Source of the DNA: Spirodela intermedia
Lineage: Eukaryota > Streptophyta > Magnoliopsida > Alismatales > Araceae
Direction of reading: 5' to 3'
Assembly (NCBI GenBank): GCA_902729315.2
Contig: LR746267.1
Coordinates: forward strand, 5,519,386 to 5,583,385
Length of the DNA: 64,000 nucleotides
How positions within the stretch are numbered: the first letter of the stretch is position 1; each line of letters begins with the position of its first letter. The notes under the pieces were generated by a model, which saw nothing but the letters and a program-made list of their open reading frames with translations, was not told where the DNA came from and made no database searches. The translations under genes and the position numbers were made by a program. Of this stretch, positions 1 to 12,489 are shown piece by piece.

Positions 1-799
1 CTCTAGTCTATATGAAACATCACATAGATCAATATTGTGGGGATGTCACTTTCAGATAATTCGAGTAATTATCATAATAAAGGGGCGAGAACATTAGTGT
101 TTAAAACCTAAAGAATACAGGAATATGATGAGTACACATTCAATACTCTACTTATGCTTTTTCACATGATGGTTATGAATTGTATTATTTTTCTATTTTC
201 TATAAGGATGAGAGCATTAAGATAAATGAGAGGAGAAATATATGATTGATAGTTTTTGGAGGGCAGATGATTAATGAATAATCATGATGCTTGAGCATGA
301 GCATATATTTATTCCTTGTTTCATCATCGATGATAGAAGAATTAGTGAACATAAAAAGACAAAACTATAAAATTGACTTATTATTGTTGCAGATTGAGAG
401 GGGCATAAGGGGCATGCCTACATTAGGGCACATGATCCCAAAAAAGGGACCTGCCACCAACTTACCCTCTCATTCGTGATCACCTCTTCCTCTTTCCATA
501 TTTGGTGTGGTTCTCTCCTACTGTGGAACTAACCTCCTCTCACCTTCTCCCTCGGCACTGCCTGCACACCATAGGCAGGCCAGCTCTTCCATCCTTCCCC
601 TTTTGATGGTGACAGTGCTGGGCAACGATCGTGGATCTCCTTCCTTGGTGCAGCAAGAAGAGGATCAACCAAAGAAGCCCCTATGCAAGGCTGTTGTTCT
701 CTCCCCACATCTATTAAAACAAGAGGGAAAAGCCCCTATTGGTTGTGATTGAATTCTTAATTTTTGTTTAATACAATTCACATTTCGTCAATCAATGAC
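1..799. other. Intergenic DNA, no gene recognised
   Basis: AT-rich sequence with short open frames that have no recognisable motifs or splice context. The right part, from about 770, grades into the dispersed repeat. Confidence 0.5.
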
Positions 800-2538
800 C
801 TTCCTCATTTTGGTGATTTCATCATTCAAATTATCATGAGTTCATAATTAATTAATAATATATTTTTAGCCTTAACTCATGATAAATAGACTTATATTTA
901 TGTTAAATTATGAAAATTAGTTTTTAGGTTAATGTGAATTTGTGGCTAATTATGTGATTTTATGTCAATTTGTATAATTTTTATGATCTTATTTTTAAGA
1001 AAAATGAAAAAAAATATGATAAAAAAAAGAGGGAAGCCGTTGGCCAGTCGGGCCCACAAGCGGGTTGGAAGTGCACTCAAGTAGAGCCACAAGTAGTGAG
1101 CTTGAGCGGCTAATGACATACTGATAGGGGCGACACGTGTGCGTCGCTCCCCTTTTACGTCATTGGTGGCTAGTCAAGCATGGGGCAAAGAGTAGTCTTA
1201 CACACTTGATAGAGAGGCTTATTGATCGTAAGATGTTATGTTATTATATATACTTCTTAAAACTCGTAAAAGAATCATGTGCAACTAAACTAGTGTTATG
1301 AAGCTTTTCAAAGTTATTAACACCTAAAATAATCATTATTTATAACAACATTACACCTTGATGATGTCACTGTATAAGGATATTAAAGTACTTATTTTAC
1401 TCTCTCATGAAGGTGGGCGATGAGGGTTTGAATCCTACTAGAGCTAAAATTCATATTTTTTATTTGATTAAATCATAATTTTCTTATAGATCGTTAGTGA
1501 AGGATTAAGTCACTAGAATCACTTAATCATCAACAAAAATATCATCAATGTAATTCGTAAAATATCATTACTAAAATTGTTGAATGATTTTAGATAAAAA
1601 GATTAGGAATTTATAAAGTAAATCATCTCCGATTGATTGATGAACAAGCCATCATTGAGAAAAAGATGATCCAATGGGAGATGAGTCACCACCTCTTGGG
1701 AGCATACTAGATGTGCTGAAGAGGCTCCTCTTGCTATGTGGACCTAAAGATAAAGCTCTCTAAGACGTGCCCTACTTCCATTCAACTCATCTCCATTAGG
1801 TGACAATTGTTAGAGAGTCGCAAAATTACTATTTTTCTACTTCACCGGGTGACAGCCGTCAAAGATGATTTGATGACCCTCTTTATTGATTTTTAGACTT
1901 CTTAGGAAGATTTAGAGATTGCCCACGTCGTCTATGTCTAAGAAGAGCTTTCGAGACTATGAACATTACACGATAATCCTCATGAACATAGAATTTTGGT
2001 GATTGTTGTCACGAAGCTAAAATCTTATCTTTCCTACTTTAAACTTAATTTTCACTTAATTTAGTAATACTTTGTGTGATTTTAAGTTCCATAATTATCC
2101 TTCATTTAATTATTATGATTCTTCTAGCTTTTACATAACTTAATTTGACTTGTTAAATGGTCTTTAATTACTTATGTTAGAATCACCGAGCAGAAATCTG
2201 TTTCCGCTTGATTCATATTTGTCGAGTGTTGATGTCATCAGAACGTCCGCACCCTTATTCTCTTTTTTTTCATGAATTTGTAAACATATTTTATATTTAT
2301 CATTTAGTCTAATAGTCATAAAAAATTATATTCTCTTAGAAAAATTCTGAAATATTACTTGATATGATCTTACATTCTATGATCAACCTGAAAAGTTCTC
2401 ACTATTTTTGAAATCTTTTATCAAATTATAATTGATTGATTTATTATAAAATATTTTTAAAAATCTAAAAATTAATCCTTTCTAGTTTTATAAATTTTAA
2501 ATTTACGTGATTTATTATAGAACGACTAAGTCACGTCA
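800..2538 (+). repeat. Dispersed ~1.7-kb repeat, copy 1 (old, CpG-depleted)
   Basis: This segment aligns over nearly its whole length with the reverse complement of 33,138-34,800. Matching landmarks include the GC-rich block at 1,030-1,180, a tRNA B-box-like string at about 1,415, the block at 1,620-1,960 and the shared end CGACTAAGTCACGTCA at 2,523-2,538. No protein coding is seen. Ending on CA, lacking coding capacity and occurring as a dispersed pair fit a solo LTR or a non-autonomous LTR-derived element, but the starts are vague and I saw no target-site duplication. Many positions that are CG in the partner are TG or CA here, the pattern left by deamination of methylated cytosine. Confidence 0.8.
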
Positions 2539-3055
2539 CCTATCAAACTACTTCTTAAGTTCTATTGGGGTTTTCTTGGACCCTGTTAATTTTTTGTTGT
2601 ACTTGAATATCTATCTAGTTTACTCTTATTTTCGTCCGTCTCCCTTCTGTTGGCAGCTGGAGTAGGAGTCTTATAGTATATTTGTTTGAAATTAAAATAT
2701 ATAAAATATAACTTTACATGTTTTAAGCGTGCAAAATGCAGCCTGTTTGCAGGGATTTATTGTTGCTGCACTGATTTCGCGAAACGCAGCTAACACAAGA
2801 AACGTGAAGAATCTGAGAGGATAGTACGCCACTTTGCTTCAGCTAAATCAAGAAGCGCATGTTCCTACTTAACGGCCCATATTTATCCTTCTGATGTTTA
2901 GCTTCCTCTACGGCGTTACGTCCTTCTCTATCAGAAACTTTCCGTCTAAGATAACTTGGAATCTCGGCAAAATTCTCGGCCTGCCGCTTCTCAAATTTGC
3001 CGTTCGAACGTAAATTGCCTCAGGTGAACGCGGGGCTGTACAAAACCCCAGGACA

Positions 3056-3983
3056 TCATTCCGAGGCTCTCCTCATTCGTATCCGATATTTGGTTGGGCA
3101 GGCCCAGTCTTGGATATGTCGAGAAGCACGTCCGTCCTCGGATATGTCGAGAAGCACCTGAAGGAGACAACGGGCAGGCCCAGTCTTGGCGGAATTCTCT
3201 TTCCTTCTACCCTCTTCCTCAACGAGGATCCGCTCCATCACACTGTCGAACCTGCCGTGCACGTCCTCGCACCTCCTCCTTAGCCGCTGCGGATCGAGGT
3301 TCGTACAGAACCCGACGAAGTCCGCCACGTTGGGTGTGCCCAAGACAGACATCGTGTCCTCCACTATCTTCATCACTTGATCCACCTCGCCGTCCGTTCC
3401 GGAACACCTCCTTCCCAGGGTCATCTCGCAGATCACGTTGTTGGTGAGCCTCGTAAGAGCCGCCCCAACGTCCACCTCTTCTCTCCTCTCAGCCCTTTCG
3501 TACAACACCCCCAAGAACCTTCGTACCTCCTCTCTCCTGACCCACTGTAGCTTTTTCATGCTCCCAGCTCCCAGCGCCTCCGTCAGGCACAGCTTCTTCC
3601 TGAACCTCCAGTAGTCGCCGTAGGGTGCGAAGATGAAGCCACGACCCCCGTAGGTCAGGCGGACTATAGTTTCCACACTTTGCCGGTCGGCAAATCACTG
3701 TTCGTTGTCCCTGAGAAGCTCTCGGGTGGTGGCTGCGTCGGAGGCCACGATAAACGGGACGGAACCCATCCGAATATGGAACAAGAGGCCGAGCAATGCT
3801 GAGAGCTTGTGAAGTGATTGGTGGACGCTGGGGCCAATTAGGTGGAAGTGCCCGAGGACCGGCAACGCCATGGGTGGGAGGGAGGCTTGGCTTGGATTGG
3901 AAGTAAGCATACAGCTGCATGATGAAGAAGAGAGAGAAGAAGCCCAGGAGGTAGACGGTAGCCCAGAGCCGGAGGGCCTCCAT
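3056..3983 (-). pseudogene. CYP93-like cytochrome P450 pseudogene (copy 1)
   Basis: The reading resembles exon 1 of the intact copy at 8,451-10,200 from its start methionine at 3,983 to about 3,150. It keeps the N-terminal membrane anchor, the proline-rich hinge, the YGDYWRF C-helix region and the [10 protein letters not shown] stretch. Three lesions break it. A net 2-base loss near 3,855-3,865, in the proline-rich segment, shifts the frame. An in-frame TGA lies at 3,695-3,697, where the intact gene has phenylalanine. The 3' part of exon 1 is scrambled by short direct repeats and exon 2 is absent, so the I-helix, ExxR and heme-cysteine regions are missing. No functional P450 can be made. A canonical TATAAAT lies at 4,058-4,064, about 75 bases upstream of the old start. 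Confidence 0.9.
3096..3189. repeat. Interleaved short direct repeats at the pseudogene break
   Basis: An 18-base string GGGCAGGCCCAGTCTTGG occurs at 3,096-3,113 and 3,172-3,189. Another 18-base string, GGATATGTCGAGAAGCAC, occurs at 3,112-3,129 and 3,140-3,157. They sit where the exon 1 homology ends, consistent with a local slippage or template-switch event during truncation. Confidence 0.85.
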
Positions 3984-4057
3984 GTGTGAGAGCGATGAGA
4001 GAGCTCAGGCGACTCCGGTCGTTCGCTCGTAGGCCTGGACTTCTCGTCGAGCGTCGA

Positions 4058-4064
4058 TTTATAG
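4058..4064 (-). promoter_or_regulatory. TATA box of P450 copy 1
   Basis: TATAAAT on the minus strand, about 75 bases upstream of the pseudogene's start codon. The intact copy has CATAAAT at the equivalent place. Confidence 0.55.
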
Positions 4065-4699
4065 AATTTTTGCCTGCATAGTTTTCCGGTGGGAAATAGA
4101 AAGGCCAGTAATCGTGAAAACAGTAAGCCGCCGTTGGGGAAGTCTGCTCCTGAACTGTTCAAAATATGTGTTGACGATTATCTTCAACACGGATGACCAG
4201 AATGTGGGAAGGCCGATGGCGGAACCTATGAGAAAGAACCCAAGTCAGACCTTTTGACGGCCGAGATATGAACATGTCCGACGTGCATTCAATTCTAACC
4301 TAGTTAAATAAGCGCTGCAACGCAGACAAGAGCCCATGAAAAGCACGAACCCTAGAGGCGCGATTGCTTCGGCAGCGTTGCGATTGGGTTGTTTGACGAA
4401 ACTCGAAGTCAAAGATGGGAGGGTAACCCGTTCGTTTTTTTCACGAACAGGAACTCTAAGAAATCCCATATGTGACTTTGACGGCCTAGGCTGCGGTCAG
4501 CCAGCCTCTTCTTAGTACAGTAACGTGTCATTTTATTATTTTAATTCGAGTTCGAGTCGTCGTATCGTCAGCACGGGGATTTTCTTTTCTCATAAATAGT
4601 TCCGTTACATCCTGGAGATGAATTGCGGGTCATCGGATCGTGACACGGGAACCTGCTGATTGTGTTTCGTTAAGGGAGCATTTGTTAAAATAGAAATGA

Positions 4700-5480
4700 T
4701 AAAATATGTTTAAACTAAGTGAGCTGGTATCCAAAACTCATAAATCATCTCAAATAAAATATGATCATTAAATTGACACATTAACTCACGATCTCATTGT
4801 GTAAAATAATAGTTTCAATGATTTGAGATGTTTAGAAACTTTTTTCAAATATATGTGTCCATATTTAAATAAGTGTGTGCGATAGTATGAGTGGTTTGCA
4901 TTCATTCAATTATTTTGATATCAAAATCATTAGAAAGTGATAATCTAACATCATGTGTACATAGTACAATGAGTAAGCTTTCATACTCATACTTTCAAGA
5001 ATGTTCATTGATTCCAATATTTAATTGTTACTTTCTTAGTATGGAAAATTATATTAATAATTTTTAGAATAATTATTCAATAATAATTATACATGATAAA
5101 ATTCACTCAATACAAGGACTCAATGTAATTGATCCAACAAGATTAATCATATGAATTTAATCTGATTCAACAAGGTTAACATCACTCAACTTCTATGATG
5201 TTGTTAATAAATGAGCCAATTCATAAATAATCTTTGTCATTTACATCTTGTAGATGTTCACAAAATGATTCACTACAGAAAGGCACATTATGTCATGGAT
5301 GATTCCTCCGTAGTAAGTCTTCTCTAATGTTGAATACATATGCTGATGTAGACTAGGTCGGTTATCCTAGTAGAAGAAGGTCAATCACTATTCTTGGATT
5401 TTTTCCAACTAGGTTTGTTTTCTTAAAGTGTGAAAATAAAGATTAGGTTCTAAAGTCACTATTGATGTTAATGATCAAAC
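4700..5480. other. Intergenic AT-rich DNA
   Basis: No open frame or motif that I can assign. It may be part of the decayed retroelement whose end appears at about 5,490-5,730. Confidence 0.4.
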
Positions 5481-5489
5481 CATATCTAT

Positions 5490-5730
5490 AGAAAGTTCTA
5501 AGATCACTTAGGTGAATTTTTTAGTGATGTAATTAGACTTTTATTTCATGACATTGGTATTGCATGCAAACAATACATGTGCAACTCGAATTTCTCCAAT
5601 GTTTCATAATTTCACAAGACACATTTAATCAGTTCTCATTATATGCATAATCCTTTTGAGTAGAATCTAATATCCCTTACATATTTACCTCAAGAAATAA
5701 TACTGCTCATATCCTTACAAAATTTGTGAC
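5490..5730 (+). mobile_element. Probable Ty1/copia RNase H relic
   Basis: With frame changes allowed, the plus strand gives a decayed match to the end of copia polyprotein: an LLxDIGIAC-like string, an FHxxTRHI-like string (normally FHERTKHIE) and an AHILTKF-like string (normally ADIFTKA). Several stops interrupt it. The following ~300 bases could be a 3' LTR but show no partner in the window. The assignment rests on three weak motifs in the right order. Confidence 0.35.
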
Positions 5731-5739
5731 ATATAGTCA

Positions 5740-8450
5740 TTAGATTCCCTCCCTATAATTTATGCTTACTATAGGACGGAAATTTGCTCATTTCGATTTT
5801 TTGCCTGACTTGTTCTCCATGTATTATGCAAAAAAAATTCACATATGTTAGTCTATCCTTTTTTTATTGGGTTGTATCTTAAAATTAGGATGAGAAAATA
5901 GCATCTTGTCGTCTTCTTTTGTATAGATTCTCTTTTCCTTCTTTTGTATACTTTAAAGTCTCTATGAAGAAGCTTTGAGATTCGTTTGGGACAGATCATT
6001 GAAACAAATAAATGATATCACATTCTCTCTTGTTTTTCTCTCATCTTATGTGAGTTAGGGCGCAAAGTTAAATACCTTGGAAAAAAATTATAGTTGCATT
6101 GAAGATCAGTCTTGAACCCAATTTTTTTTAGCCAAAAGGATCATCAGCAAAATTAAGGCAAAGGGACCAATTTATAAGTGCTTGACTTGAATTGAGACAC
6201 TTTAAACAGATTCAACGATTAATGGAATTCTTTCATTGAGTACTTTATTAGGTTTCTTGAAAACCAGATCTAACATATAAAATATATGTTGTGATCAAAA
6301 TTCATAATTGCATCAAGGAAGAGTTTTAGACAAGAAGGCCTACCAATTATTTTCTGAAGGTTTCCCTACGATCTAATGAAATTAAAGGCCTACAAATTTG
6401 AAATTATTATTTTGTTGAGAACGTTAACTTAACCTTGTCTTCCCCTAGTTAATTATATATTGCCTTGTGAAGGTACCTTATATTTGCAAATAAGAGATTA
6501 TAGGATTTAAAAACTCATGTCGGGGAAAAAAATCAATAATCATTGCTTATTTATGAGAACATGATTTTGAAAACGAGGAGGATATCTCGAACGAGGAGAA
6601 AATCAGTTTACCTACTTTCTTCTTCCTGAAGAAGCTACCCTTGTCATTAGCCTACTCTCTCTCTCTATCATCCTTTCACGGCATCCATACCCTTGCAGCC
6701 AGACCACCACAGACGAGCCAACATTTGAGATTGAATGCTGTTCCCCAGAATCAACTCTTAGGGGGAAACTAGATAAAGCAGAAGCTACACAACCAACTGC
6801 TGCAGCAGGGCAGCATCTTTGCGGCATTGTCCTTGGAATGCTGTAGTGTAAATAGATTCTGGCTTTGTTTGGGCAAGACTACTGGCCGTACACGCAATGA
6901 AGAAAAATAAGTAAAAGTAGTATTTAAAGAGCGAGTACTTATAGCCATCTTTAGTACAGTTTGAGGACTTACTGAAATATATATCTATATATAGATACTA
7001 GGGCTACAAGATGCATTTATTTGACAGCGAAGTTTTATTTATACTTTAATAGATCTCATAATAGGGAATTTGAATTAGGAAAATATTTCGTCATCCATTT
7101 TCAAATATTAACTTAATTTTTCATTGCCAAATTTCTGGTATTTATTTGCAGAGAGACTTGTACATCGCAACCTCCATCTACGGCGTATACTCAAACTCCC
7201 GACACACCCCACCTCCGCTAGCCACTGCTCCATCCTCCTCTAAACATAGACTTACAAATTTGGCACCTTTGCCATCATGGTCGATGGACTAGACTGTGAG
7301 ATCCAGATTTCTGGAACTACACTGCTTTAAAGCAAAAGAGAGATGTTTCTGGTGAGGGTGCTGGCTATGGCTGGTCAACATAACGAATTGATACGGGTCT
7401 GGTGATTACCTCAAATCCGTTGACAGTTAAGTGATTGAATGCAATATTGGGCGAACTAACATGGTTTCTGGTTTTATGAAAAGATAGTGTCACTTATATT
7501 AGGATATAGGAGCGGAGTGTATATTTCGTATCTTCTTTCTCACGGTTGCATAGTTCTGTAAGAACAAGGAAAATTTCATGGCCGACACAATAATTCAGGG
7601 GGTTATGAAACTATTTGACCAAGGCAGTGCGGCGTATTGGGTGAAAAGACAGACCCGAAAGGTCTCAGGCTGAATAAGCATGAGAGATTATTAACCGCGG
7701 GGAGGTTACAAGTAGCAGGTTAAATTTGAAAGGTAACAGGTTCCATGAGATAACCCAGATAATAATTCAATTAAATTCACCAGTTAGACCTTGGGTAAGA
7801 TATAAGGATTTGAACGTCAAACAATCAAGCGAGAATCTCTTACCTTCAAGCATAAAAACGCCTGCTGTTTAAGAGGTTAATGTTGCCGCAATGATTTTCG
7901 CACAAGGGAATAACCAGAAAAAAATTAGAAGGAGAGAGAAAAGTAGATCTAATTGAAACCTGAAAATTCTAACATTTCCCACCCTTTAGTTCCTGGTGGT
8001 TTTCCCTTCATGTTGTTGCTTCATTTCCTCAGCGGACTCATCCACACCAATCAAGACACATTTCACATAGCACGACGACCGTTTATCTCGTATCTTCAGT
8101 AAGAAAATTGAGTTTCATTAAGTTACTAGACTACGATGCAAGCTGTTTTTTCCTTATTCAAGCGATGATCTTGGTATGTAAACATAAATAACAAAAGTAA
8201 CAACATCACCCTTGAAGATAATCCACAAACTCTGGACGTCCACATGTGAACCGATACTTCAAAGTGACAATTCAATCCTACAATGTTGTCTAGGTGCTTT
8301 CAGAAAAAGAAGATCACACGTTACAAGAGGCAATAAGTATAACCCATCATACGTTACAAGGGCATTATTCTCGACTTTGGACGAATTCTTGAGACGACAA
8401 CTGGTAGTTATTGACCGTATATCCCGATTCAACGCTTAGTAATGATCACA
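5740..8450. other. Intergenic DNA between P450 copies 1 and 2
   Basis: About 2.7 kb with no gene recognised. It contains the 3' flank of the intact P450 on the minus strand. Short open frames at 6,612-6,827 and 8,212-8,439 have no family features. Confidence 0.5.
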
Positions 8451-10200
8451 CTAAAAGGAAGCCTCGTCCGGGGTGCTGGTGCTGATGGCCAGTGTTGAAA
8501 GGACGGGAGTTAGCCGGGCCTTGGGTGTACAAACCAGCGGGTGAGCCCTAGATAAGGTCGCCCCATACCCCTCCGTCATATCCACCACCCCGCCCTCGAC
8601 ACTCAGGTCGAAGCAGTGTATCACGTTCGCCAGGGTTGTGTGAATCAGCTGCAGTGCCAGGGATAAACCAGGGCACCTCCTCCTGCCGCTGCCAAAAGGT
8701 AAGAAGTGGTAGTGCTGGCCTCTGACGTCAATACCGAAACTCTGCCCTTTGGCCGTGAACCTTTCCGGCCTGAACTCCAGCGGGTTCTCCCACTGGTTCG
8801 GGTCTCTCCCGATCGCCCAAACATTGATCGCGATCCCCGTGTCCGCCGGGATGTTGTATCCCCTGAACTTGCATGGCGCATTTGATTGGCGAGGGAGGAT
8901 TGGAACGGCGGGGTGGAGCCTGAGCGTCTCTTTGACGATCGCCTGGAGAAAGGGCAGGTTTTGAATATCGGACTCTTCCACCAACCTGGATCCACCGACC
9001 ACCGAGTCGATCTCTCGCCTTGCGTCCTGTAGGATGGCCGGGTTGTTTATCAGCTCCGCCAAGGCCCATTCCATTGTGACGGACGTCGTGTCCGTGCCGG
9101 CCATGAATAGATCCTGTTCAGAGAGGGAGTAACTACTACTTCAGTTTATCTAAAAACGGCCTTAGTGGCGCACTAATCCACTTTGCTCCTCAAAGCCAAA
9201 GAAAATGGAACGTGAAACCCAGGTGCACGGAGGACCGTAAAATGTCGATGGAAAGCGGACGAAGATGGTGAGGGTGGATCGCAGTTACGTGAATGAAGCT
9301 CTTGATGTTCTCTCTCGACAGCCTCATCTCCGCACCCTCGTCTTCAGATATGTCGAGTAGTACGCGAAGGAGACCCCGGAAAACGCCGTCGGCCCCCGTC
9401 TTGCCGGACTTCTTTGTCCTCAGGGCGTCCTCCTCCTTGAGGATTCGCTCCATCAAACCGTCAAACCTGCGATGTACGTCTTCGTACCTTGATTTGAGAT
9501 GTTGCAAGTCGAGCTTGTTACAGATTCCCACGTAGTCCGCCACGTTGGGGGTGCCTATGAGCGCCACCGTCTCCTCCACCATTCTCTTCACTTGCTGGGC
9601 CTCGCCGTCCGTTCCGGAGCACCTCCTTCCCATAGTCATCCCGCAGATGACGTTGTTAGTAAGCCTCGTGAGCGCCGCCCCGACATCCATCTTCTCTCCC
9701 CTCTCTGCCTTCTGTTGCAGCATCTCCAACAACGTTCCTATCTCGTCTCGCCTGACCCCTTGTAGCTGCTCCAACATCCGACCACCCAGCAATTCGGACA
9801 GGCATAGCTTCTTCATGAACCTCCAGTAGTCGCCGTAGGGCGCGAAGAGGAAGCTACGGCCCCCGTAGGTCAGGTGAGAGATAGCTTTGGAGCTTTGCCG
9901 GTCGGAAAAGAAGAGTTCGTGGTCCCTGAGAAACTCTCTGGCTGTGGCTGCGTCGGAGGCCACGAGCAACGGGACGGAACCCAGCCGGATATGGAACAGG
10001 GGACCGAGGCCTGTGGAGAGCCTGTAGAGGGACTGGTGGATGGTGGAGCGGAGTAAGTGAAGATGCCCGAGGACCGGAAACGCCATGGGGCTGGGCGGGA
10101 GGTTGGGCCTGATTTGATGGTACGCAAAGAGCTTCATGATGAAGAGGAGGGAGAAGAAGGCCAGGAGTACGACGGCAGCCCAGGATCGTAGGTCCTCCAT
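8451..10200 (-). CDS. Cytochrome P450, CYP93-like (intact copy 2)
   Basis: A membrane-anchored ER monooxygenase that inserts one oxygen atom using electrons from P450 reductase. Coding exons are 10,200-9,289 and 9,113-8,451; the single phase-0 GT-AG intron gives 524 residues, normal for the family. Visible landmarks: N-terminal anchor at about 8-26, hinge [13 protein letters not shown] at about 34-46, I-helix AGTDTT at 309-314, ETLR (ExxR) at 366-369, FRPERF at 418-423, and heme loop [10 protein letters not shown] with Cys451. The single intron just before the I-helix and the [17 protein letters not shown] segment point to CYP93. Characterised CYP93 enzymes act on flavanones, isoflavonoids, pterocarpans or triterpenes; the substrate cannot be read here. 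The start is the first ATG in the open frame. It lies between two degraded copies of itself. Confidence 0.93.
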
Positions 10201-10242
10201 TACTGGGAAAGATGGTGGAGCTCGGACGAAATTGGGTGCTAG

Positions 10243-10248
10243 CACGTG
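10243..10248. promoter_or_regulatory. G-box CACGTG upstream of intact P450
   Basis: A palindromic CACGTG about 43 bases before the start codon, in the probable leader. G-boxes bind bZIP and bHLH factors; its role here is inference. Confidence 0.4.
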
Positions 10249-10278
10249 GGCCTTTCGTTTGCTGCTGCATCCATACGT

Positions 10279-10285
10279 GATTTAT
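10279..10285 (-). promoter_or_regulatory. Degenerate TATA box (CATAAAT) of intact P450
   Basis: It aligns with TATAAAT of the copy 1 pseudogene, at a similar distance (about 80 bases) from the start codon, within conserved promoter sequence. Confidence 0.45.
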
Positions 10286-10490
10286 GGAGCCTCGCCATGC
10301 AAAGTTTTCTCCGGGGAAAATGACCGGCGGCGTATCGTGTTGACGCAAAACCGCCGCCTCGCTGGATTTTCAAAACGTATGAAAAAGATAGAGCTTTCTC
10401 CCTTCTCCGGACTGAGAGGCGTACCCAAATTTGTCTGTGTAAACAACCGGCGGCAGACTTCTCCGAGCTAGTGTGATTCACAGAGGTGAA

Positions 10491-10547
10491 AAGATAGATA
10501 GATAGATACATAGATACATAGATAGATAGCTAGAGAGAGAGAGAGAG
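10491..10547. repeat. GATA/GATACA then GA microsatellite
   Basis: Runs of GATA and GATACA followed by (GA)n. It lies just upstream of the intact P450 promoter. Confidence 0.9.
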
Positions 10548-10559
10548 CGTCCGGCGGTC

Positions 10560-12355
10560 GACGGCGGGAGGAGACGGGATACTCCACATGCGTCCGGTTC
10601 CTCAACGCCGCCTTGTAAAACAGAAGGGCAACTTAAACAGTGGTCGACCAGTAGGCCTATAGAAACAGCAACGTGCAGACTCTACACTCCGTCATCAACA
10701 ACCAGAGAGAAAGAAGGACGTCGCTGACTCAAGAGGACCGGTGAAAAAAGGGAAGCATAGCGCAATTCGGGGCACGGCTCCTTGCGCAGAAGGAAAATGT
10801 TAACAAAAGGTATTAAATTAACAAATGGTTGGCATGCTTGAAATAATCTGGTCCACGAGGATATCTATGTTTCAGTTATTCCTTGAAAGCCTTGGACCTT
10901 ACGGAAAGCCTGCAGCAAGTTATCAAAGTGAAACTTGGTGCAGGCTTCCCATGTTCCGCTTTCAATGAAATAGGAACTAGCTGAGGTCGTCATGCTCAAT
11001 TTCTGCAAGGGATCCAGTTACACATAATTGATCGTCCATATTTTACTGTCGTCTACATAGTGAAACCTATTGGTACAGCAAGAGGGCCTTGCTGCACACT
11101 GGATGCTTATCCTGATGATGAGAATTATGCCATATTTTTCTCACCAGAGTGATTATGTTTCTGTCTTTTTATTCGCAAGTCTTTTAATGATCTTTCAGTA
11201 CACATGATCTGGTAACTTACACATTATTGACCAGACATATATGCTGAGTATTTTGTACCTCATGTCACTCTTACCAAGAAAGTTTCTTGCCCAAGAAGGG
11301 CTCTGGTTCTCAAAAGAATTGCGGAGACAATCTTTTGTAAGTGCGACTTGGTTAATCCATTGGGGGAGGCCCGTCCGGACTTCTCTCCCTTTTAGCCTTA
11401 TTTCGGAGATGTTTTCGGGTACTAAACCAGTCCTGCCCCTTTATAAAGTAGGTATATAGGGAACTTTGGGAAGAAGAAGAAAAGAGAGAAAAATCAAAAA
11501 ATGAAAACTCCTTTCCTCTCTAGTGGCTGAAATCAGGGTTCCGGAGTTTCTTCACCTTCCTGTGTGCAAGTTAGAGTTTCATTTAAGCTATTTACTACAA
11601 TACTTTGTTCTTCATTTCAGGGGATATTATTCTATTACTTTTAGTGGCTGTAAGAGGGTGTCTTAACCTCTTCATATCACATTAAATCCATGCTGCCTTC
11701 TTCCAACTCAATATCATTTATTACTTTGTGGTTATTGTCATATTGTGCTCTTTCTTCCATTGCAAAACCAAGCGATCATATTAAGGTCCATTAACCCAAC
11801 AAAATAACATCAGGGTATGATTGGGGGTCTTTCTTTGGTGTTTTGAAGAGAAAAAGACATCTACAAAGTTTTGTACTGAGAAGTTTGACTGGAGCATCAA
11901 CATTGGAGTGTGGCATGTCAAGATGAAAATTCTCTTGATCCACTAAGGGCTACATTAGATGTTGCTCATGAAGGAGAAAATGTCAAACACAGTCATTAGG
12001 GGAGAAAGTAGAATAAGATGATTTTTTTTTGCTAGGATTCATTAAATTTGTCAAATAAGGTTTTACAAGGGGTCATTCATGAGAAATCAATGGTTGAATC
12101 AATGCTCAACTTGGAGTCATGTTTATTGTATACAATCAGGTCACTTATCGATAAGCTCTTTTTTAAGTAGTGTTTATTCTTATCAATAGAATCATATCTT
12201 GATTTTTTTTATTCAATTTAGAAATTATTGGTGTCAAAGGGGAAGAAGAAGATCAAACTTTTTTATTGCTTTGTTCTTTGTTGATGAGAGGAAGAGAAAA
12301 TCCTAAAATTCATATATTGAAGAAAAAGAGTACATGAGGTTATATAAAAGAGAGG

Positions 12356-12391
<36 letters not shown>

Positions 12392-12460
12392 AGTGAAAAT
12401 CATGGAAGAAGAATAGGGATGTGGAGAGAATAAGTCCAAAATGGGGGGCCCAATAGACTT
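10560..12460. other. Intergenic DNA, possibly including a decayed LTR
   Basis: No gene seen. The stretch at 11,380-11,640 has a TATAAA-like string followed by a purine-rich leader and precedes a copia gag relic, so it may be its LTR and leader, but no second LTR or primer-binding site was found. A (GA)n run lies at 12,361-12,388. Confidence 0.4.
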
Positions 12461-12489
12461 ATTTTAACATTCTTTATCACTGTGATATA

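Larger units (their letters stand above)
2840..4690 (-). repeat. Segmental duplication unit A around P450 copy 1
   Basis: The block shares its 3' flank (about 2,840-3,095) with 14,490-14,730 and its 5' flank (about 4,080-4,690) with 15,430-16,136, in the same orientation. The P450 fragments lie between the shared flanks in both places. The P450 locus was therefore duplicated together with its promoter and downstream DNA, and the two copies then lost different parts. Confidence 0.8.
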
